Below are positions 59,291 through 64,000 of a DNA stretch of 64,000 nucleotides, piece after piece (position 1 is the first letter of the stretch; every line of letters starts with the position of its first letter). The position numbers were made by a program, and so were the translations under genes. The notes below the pieces were generated by a model. The model was not told the DNA's origin and made no database searches. It saw nothing but the letters and a program-made list of their open reading frames with translations. Origin of the DNA: Uloborus plumipes (Eukaryota > Arthropoda > Arachnida > Araneae > Uloboridae); assembly GCA_038373865.1 (NCBI GenBank), contig JAXGGA010000070.1, forward strand, positions 62,001 through 126,000, in the 5' to 3' direction.

Positions 59291-60195
59291 AAGGGGAACA
59301 ATAAATGCAAGGCTATAAAACAAGGGGACCCCTCCCAAAATTTGTACGAAAACAGGCCAAAAGATCGTTAGCGATAGCCAAAAGCGTTCCCTGTGTCCGA
59401 CAATACTTCAAGTTAGAGCACGGTTTATTGCCGCTGCGAATTCAAAAAATAAAGGTGAATTAATGGGTGACTTACCCCATATGGCGTATTGTGTCGAAGG
59501 CACACAAAAAAGAAGACAAACTTCTCTGGAGTAGATGCATATATTTGGGAAACGGGTAGTACACTGTCACACACAAATTTGCTCGGCCGAGAATTACTAT
59601 ATCTTTATGTGCGAGAAAATAAGAAGAATCACAAGGATGATGGTCTTTGAGTGTTGAGGAGTCCGGGAAAACCGTCGATCCTAAAGAAAACTGGCGTCCT
59701 CCATCTTGGTCCTCGAGCCGGCCTTTAGGCCTAACTCAGCGAGCATGTGGCGGGGGAAAGATTTAGGGGAACATCTTGGACATGTTTTCCTCTATATGGT
59801 GGACTCCTTCCTCGATTTCCTTTGCTACATCTCCTTTATGGTTTCATTCTATACTTCGTTATCACCACTTGGAGTTTCTTCGTGCTATGTGTGGCGCAGA
59901 CTTAGATTAATCGTGGAGCTCCTCTCGGCATGTCTGATCGCAGCCACGGTCCTTCCAAGTCTGCCCTCAAAAACTCCTGAATGGCCATCCTCCCTCTCGC
60001 ATGTTGCCGATCGCGCCCGAATAGTCATTCGGAATCATTCGGGTGTCGTTCCTCCGAACGCACAGCCGATCAGTGCCCCGCTTCCCCAACATCGTAAAAT
60101 TACTCCGGGTGGCGGGAAACTGTAAAAAAACTACGCACAAAATGGCGAAGGACAAAAAAAATGGAGGGAACCGACGGTTTCATATGAAATGGGGA
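59291..60195. mobile_element. G+C-rich island of probable mobile origin (possible solo LTR or other element)
   Basis: About 900 bp stand out from the AT-rich surroundings, with an abrupt change at both ends. A 139-aa open frame (59706-60125 plus) has hydrophobic stretches but no domain I recognise, and the minus strand also has open text. On the minus strand there is TATA-like and AATAAA-like text ahead of repeat-like ends. No clear terminal repeat or target duplication was found, so the class is unknown. No gene is called. Confidence 0.4.
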
Positions 60196-60580
60196 AAGTA
60201 AAGCGATAAGACATTTGTTAACTGAACACAAAAGAAAAACATGTGAAGTATCACAGATTTTATGAATACACAACCTAAAATTATCAAGTCCAACTAACCA
60301 ATGATTTCATTTAATGAGTTATGAAAATTTGCACATCTCTCTGCTTTTAGCAATGTCATTTGCACTGGCAAATTTCTTTAATATTACTATTTAATTTTTA
60401 ATAATCAATGTAATGAAAGTATTGTTGCAGTTTGACTTATATTTAACAAGTCTTCAATTAAAAAAAAAAATATCTGAGGCTGATGCATTTTATTGTAACA
60501 ACTAAATTAGTGATGCATATATACTGCATGATTGTATTTGGTGCTCTGATCTAAAATAAATAATTATTACTTTCTTGTAG

Positions 60581-60846
60581 GATACTTTTCCCAACCTTCT
60601 TGACTCCATTTGTGCCCTTAGTGTTCATATACCACTGTACATGAAGCAGATATTTGGCAACACATGTTAACCCATTACAGGGAGCGCCCTCATCAATGCA
60701 ACTTGTGTCCAAAATCTTTTAAGTGACATCATCACCTTACTCAGCACTTTTTGAGCCAGACAAAACAGCACAACTTTTCTTAAGCTAAGTGCTACAAAAC
60801 TTTCACCTGCTGAGAAAGTACAGAATTGTTTCATTACAGCAAGTAA
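60581..60846 (+). pseudogene. Decayed zinc-finger exon C (five in-frame stops, frame otherwise intact)
   Basis: After TTTCTTGTAG, GA opens in phase 1 and the reading runs the full normal length of 88 codons without any indel. It is interrupted by TGA (after YFSQPS), TAG (in place of the E of CPEC), TGA (after CNLCPKSFK), TAA and TGA before the final TAA. Finger 1 (CP-stop-CSYTTVHEADIWQHMLTH) and finger 2 (stop-HHHLTQHFLSQ) are still readable. Finger 3 has lost its Cys and His. It is nearest to exons 6, 7 and 11. An AATAAA at 60916-60921 survives. Confidence 0.92.
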
Positions 60847-60921
60847 ATGATGTAACTAATTCATGTGTAATTTGTCTGTGAAGATCAGGACTCTCTTTTC
60901 TTTCCTTAATGTAAAAATAAA

Positions 60922-62175
60922 GATAATTATGTCATCAAATCTCAAGAAAAACTTTTTTTTTCTTAACACTCCCTCGGTTAAAAAAAGGGATTAATTTCCC
61001 CCCTTTTATTCTTGAAGTGAAAAAATCCATCCAGAATGAAAATGTCGTTACTCTGTTCTGAGTACAATACTCATGTAGTATTTTACTCATGAGGTGGAAA
61101 AAATAAGCAGAATTGGTTTTCTTTTAGGATAACATTGACTAAAGGTGTAATATACATGATGAGCATTGCTTCTTAGATATCAAACACCACAGATAAAGCA
61201 CATTCATGTAATGATTTACAACGGTTTGCCTCTCTCTACTTTATATTTTTTTACTTAGAAATTTCAGTTAATTTCTTACATAAATTGTAAGGAAAGTGGT
61301 GATTTCACAATAGTCTAGCCTGAAATGCTGATTTAATTATTAATTCTCAAATTATTATTTTATGTTTGTTTGAAATCTTATGTCTTCATCTTCCATATTC
61401 GCACAATAAATCAAATACACATGATATTGTTGAACTGTTGTTATTGAAATGAAAATGTTTTTTGATATTGGAAAACACAAATAATTTGTCCCCTGAAAAT
61501 GTTGAATCTTCATATAGAGGGAAAAATTTGTACAGAAAAGTTCAACTTATCATTTATCAAAAGTGAGAATTTAAAAAAGAAACTTTAAGATATAATAATG
61601 TTCTTTAGAAAAATTGGCAGCAGTAAGTGCATTGAAACAAAATTAACAGTCACTCCCTATGCTTTTCTGTAAGCACTTTTGTAAGATACACAATGCAATA
61701 TGAAAAAGTTAAAAACTTTGCTGTAAATAAAAAGTGATTTTTGGACATGTTGCTCTGCTGTGTTAGTGTTACTTATTTATTTCAACAGCTCATTTTTATA
61801 CATGTTTATTTTTAAAGGAAAGATAATTTGAAAAACAGACGTATTAAAACACATTTTATTTTCCTTTTTTAATAATGCATTTTGTTTTTTGCTGATAAGT
61901 TTTACTTTGCACCCCTCAACAAAGTATTATTTCAAATACCATGACTGCCCTTACATGAATTTTGTTTGTTCTGAAGTTTTGATTCAATAACACTGATAAT
62001 TGAATAATGCTGGATATTGTTTTGATTTTGGCGACTTGATTCATTAAAGTGGCTGATTCAATTAACCAGCGTCCACTGTACTATACATGGTCAAGTAATA
62101 TCACAAATATTACATTGTTATTTTTGTTTCTCCACATAACTTTGTCTTCAATTCTAACTTATTATTTTCTTTTAG
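60922..62175 (+). other. Intron before exon 11
   Basis: AT-rich, nothing recognised. It ends with the acceptor TTATTTTCTTTTAG (AG at 62174-62175). Confidence 0.45.
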
Positions 62176-62453
62176 GGAACCCTTCAAAATCTTGTGTTCT
62201 TCATTTGTGCCCAAAGTGTTCATATTCTACTCCATTTAAAGGGGATCTTCGGATACACTTTTGCATTCACGAGAAGCGGCCTTATCAATGCGAGTTCTGT
62301 CCAAAATCCTTCAAATTACGTCATCATCTTGCTCAGCATGTGCTAATTCATACAGGAGAGCGTAACTTCAAGTGTTCTGAGTGCTTCAAAACATTTCCTC
62401 GCAAGGAGACCTTGCAACGTCATCAGATAAATAAACATGTCTCTTCCGTTTAA
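62176..62453 (+). CDS. Alternative 3'-terminal exon 11, three C2H2 zinc fingers
   Basis: The exon opens with GG of a split codon (Gly), then NPSKSCVLHLCPKCSYSTP and on for 91 codons to TAA. Fingers lie at about residues 12-32, 39-59 (CEFCPKSFKLRHHLAQHVLIH) and 67-88 (CSECFKTFPRKETLQRHQINKH). The linker between fingers 1 and 2 is HEKRPYQC, one residue shorter than the TGERPYxC of most sister exons, which may change how fingers 1 and 2 sit on DNA. All ligands are present and finger 3 has H-x4-H. It groups with exons 6 and 7. Confidence 0.93.
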
Positions 62454-63440
62454 ACTTAAATCTTGTTATCAATATATTTTCATGTTCTGTGTACTCCTTT
62501 CTACTTTTCTTTTGTATGCATAAATGTTTTTGACTAATTTTGTTCATTTTGTTTGTTTGTTTTTTGTAGTTTGTATGCATATTAAATTGTGATTTGAGTT
62601 AAAAATTCATCGTTCCGTAGTCTATTTTTAAACCACTAATCAATTATTTTCTTCAGTTGAACTTTCGTCTCATCTGTCATTTAAAATTTTTCTGTCAGGG
62701 AGCGGTGCAAATCCCAATGCAAATTTGTCTGGAAAACAAAAACCATAGCCGCTTGTATATGTAAATATGTTGATTTTTCAAAGTCAGTTGGGAGGGGGGG
62801 GGGCAATTGACCCCCATAAATGATGGGCCTGACTTTCACTCGAAATTTCTTTGGCAACTATGTATAATATTATTAGATTTCAGTCGGGCAATGAGAGCTG
62901 AAATTTAATCCCGCTATAATTGAAAGCATTGCTATGCTGTGCGATCCGTAAGCATGCATCAGCTTCCCAAGCTAGTGGGATGAGTAGTGCAACTTTCGCA
63001 ACCTGATTTTGCTACTCAGGAATAGTCATCGAAAACTACAAGGAAAGATTTTTAGATTCAGAAACTTACTTATCAAAATCTGTAGGAAAACTGATCCATT
63101 ATATTAACATGTATGGAATTTGAGTCACCAATTACAACAGGTTAACGTAATGTATGCATGAAAATAAGCCATAGTTTATTTGAAAAATCACATTTCAGGA
63201 ACAATTTTGAAAGAAAAGGAAAAAAAAATGGTTACAATGATTAAATTATTGCATGTAATTTGTCCAAGTGTGAGAGATATTGGCTCATTAGATCTATCAA
63301 TAACAGATCACTTCACATGAAAAATGTTCACAGTTGAGTTTTAGTAATGATGTTGCATAATTGCTGGGATTTATTATTTTTGATTTCATTATACTTAGAT
63401 TTATCTATTTCTATTAATTTTAATAATAATGATATTATAG
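62454..63440 (+). other. 3' region of exon 11 and intron before exon 12
   Basis: It has a G run (about 62791-62802) in a repeat ending GATGGGCCTGAC, which is inverted relative to the repeat near 36090. No AATAAA is close to exon 11. ATTAAA at 62581 is the nearest variant. Confidence 0.4.
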
Positions 63441-63748
63441 ATTTCAATTCTCTATCCTGCCTGCTTCATTTGTGTCCTGAGTGTCCATATTCTACTCCAC
63501 GAAAACAAGATTTAAGCAAGCACATGTGCATCCATTCCGGAGAACGGCCCTATCTGTGCAAGTCCTGCCCAAAGTCTTTCAAGCGGAAGAGCCACTTGCA
63601 GCAGCATACACTGATTCACACTGGTAAACGGCACCACTTCAGATGCGATGTGTGTAACAAAAGTTTCATTCGCAAAGATAGCTTGCAGTATCATCTACTT
63701 ACAAATATTCGCTGCTCAAAAAGCTTGAATAAAACAATTCAAATTTGA
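63441..63748 (+). CDS. Alternative 3'-terminal exon 12, three zinc fingers (last ligand altered)
   Basis: The exon opens with AT of a split codon (Asp with a G donor), then FNSLSCLLHLCPECPYSTP and on for 101 codons to TGA. The acceptor (AATAATGATATTATAG) has a poor pyrimidine tract, the weakest in the array. Fingers 1 (about 12-32) and 2 (about 40-60, CKSCPKSFKRKSHLQQHTLIH) are complete. The linker to finger 3 is one residue longer (TGKRHHFRC). Finger 3 reads CDVCNKSFIRKDSLQYHLLTNIRC, with the second His missing and a Cys seven positions after the first His. A polyadenylation signal lies at 63849-63854. Confidence 0.92.
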
Positions 63749-63848
63749 GCATATTTTTATTTTTGACTTTGAATTTCTGTTTAACATTTTAGTGCTAAGA
63801 GCTGAATACATGGTGCAAAACGTCACATTGTTCAGCATTTCAACAGAC

Positions 63849-63854
63849 AATAAA
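63849..63854 (+). promoter_or_regulatory. Candidate polyadenylation signal for exon 12
   Basis: AATAAA lies 101 bases after the exon 12 stop. The rest of the window to 64000 shows no further exon. Confidence 0.55.
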
Positions 63855-64000
63855 ACTTATACTATCACTACTGACCTCTTTTTGTGCCATTATCATTTTG
63901 CTGAATTTCAGTTCTCACAAATTTAATTAATGCTTTGTATATATAATTGTACTTACCTGTGTGTGTGTATTAAAGCATTAATTGTATCAAACTGTTACTA

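Overview
The window is AT-rich eukaryotic DNA, with about two thirds or more A+T and long T, G and C runs. It carries animal-type transposons: Tc1/mariner, hAT, piggyBac-like, pogo/Tigger-like, a Penelope-like element, non-LTR retrotransposon ends and tRNA-derived SINEs. The repeat spectrum suggests an arthropod, and a chelicerate such as a spider is my best guess. That is inference, because nothing here fixes the taxon.

The backbone of the window is a plus-strand array of at least twelve short C2H2 zinc-finger exons, starting at 3188, 9214, 16660, 24518, 31988, 41536, 46798, 52158, 53408, 57899, 62176 and 63441. Each is preceded by a 3' splice site, and each opens with two bases of a split codon (intron phase 1). 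None needs its own start codon. Each encodes a spacer of 10-20 residues and usually three fingers, then ends in a stop codon, in several cases followed by a polyadenylation signal. This is the layout of mutually exclusive 3'-terminal exons, as in insect BTB-zinc-finger genes such as lola, tramtrack, broad and fruitless. A common 5' part (probably a BTB domain, not visible here) would be spliced to one exon at a time. If the common donor exon ends in G, every exon starts with Gly, Glu, Asp or Ala. Two of the exons (16660 and 57899) have no usable start codon and are found only through the acceptor, phase and finger pattern.

The array shows birth and death of exons. Three decayed copies keep the acceptor and phase but have stops or frameshifts (38931, 44040, 60581). 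One exon has lost finger 1 (31988) and one has a single intact finger (53408). A 39-base in-phase mini-exon with consensus splice sites lies 0.8 kb before the exon at 57899. Finger 1 is conserved while the recognition helices of fingers 2 and 3 vary, so the isoforms probably share a fold but differ in DNA target.

The long introns and 3' untranslated regions between exons are packed with mobile DNA. This includes an intact Tc1-like transposon (1453-2670), two long fold-back elements with arms of about 1.1 and 0.8 kb (4977-7565, 17018-19269), a 1.7-kb hAT derivative (32862-34542), a Penelope-like remnant (35308-36025), LINE fragments (13460-14138, about 47220-47770), two SINEs, a 170-bp-arm hairpin (46183-46557) and many MITEs. 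Several have clean target-site duplications. No rRNA gene, functional tRNA gene, CRISPR array or bacterial feature was seen.
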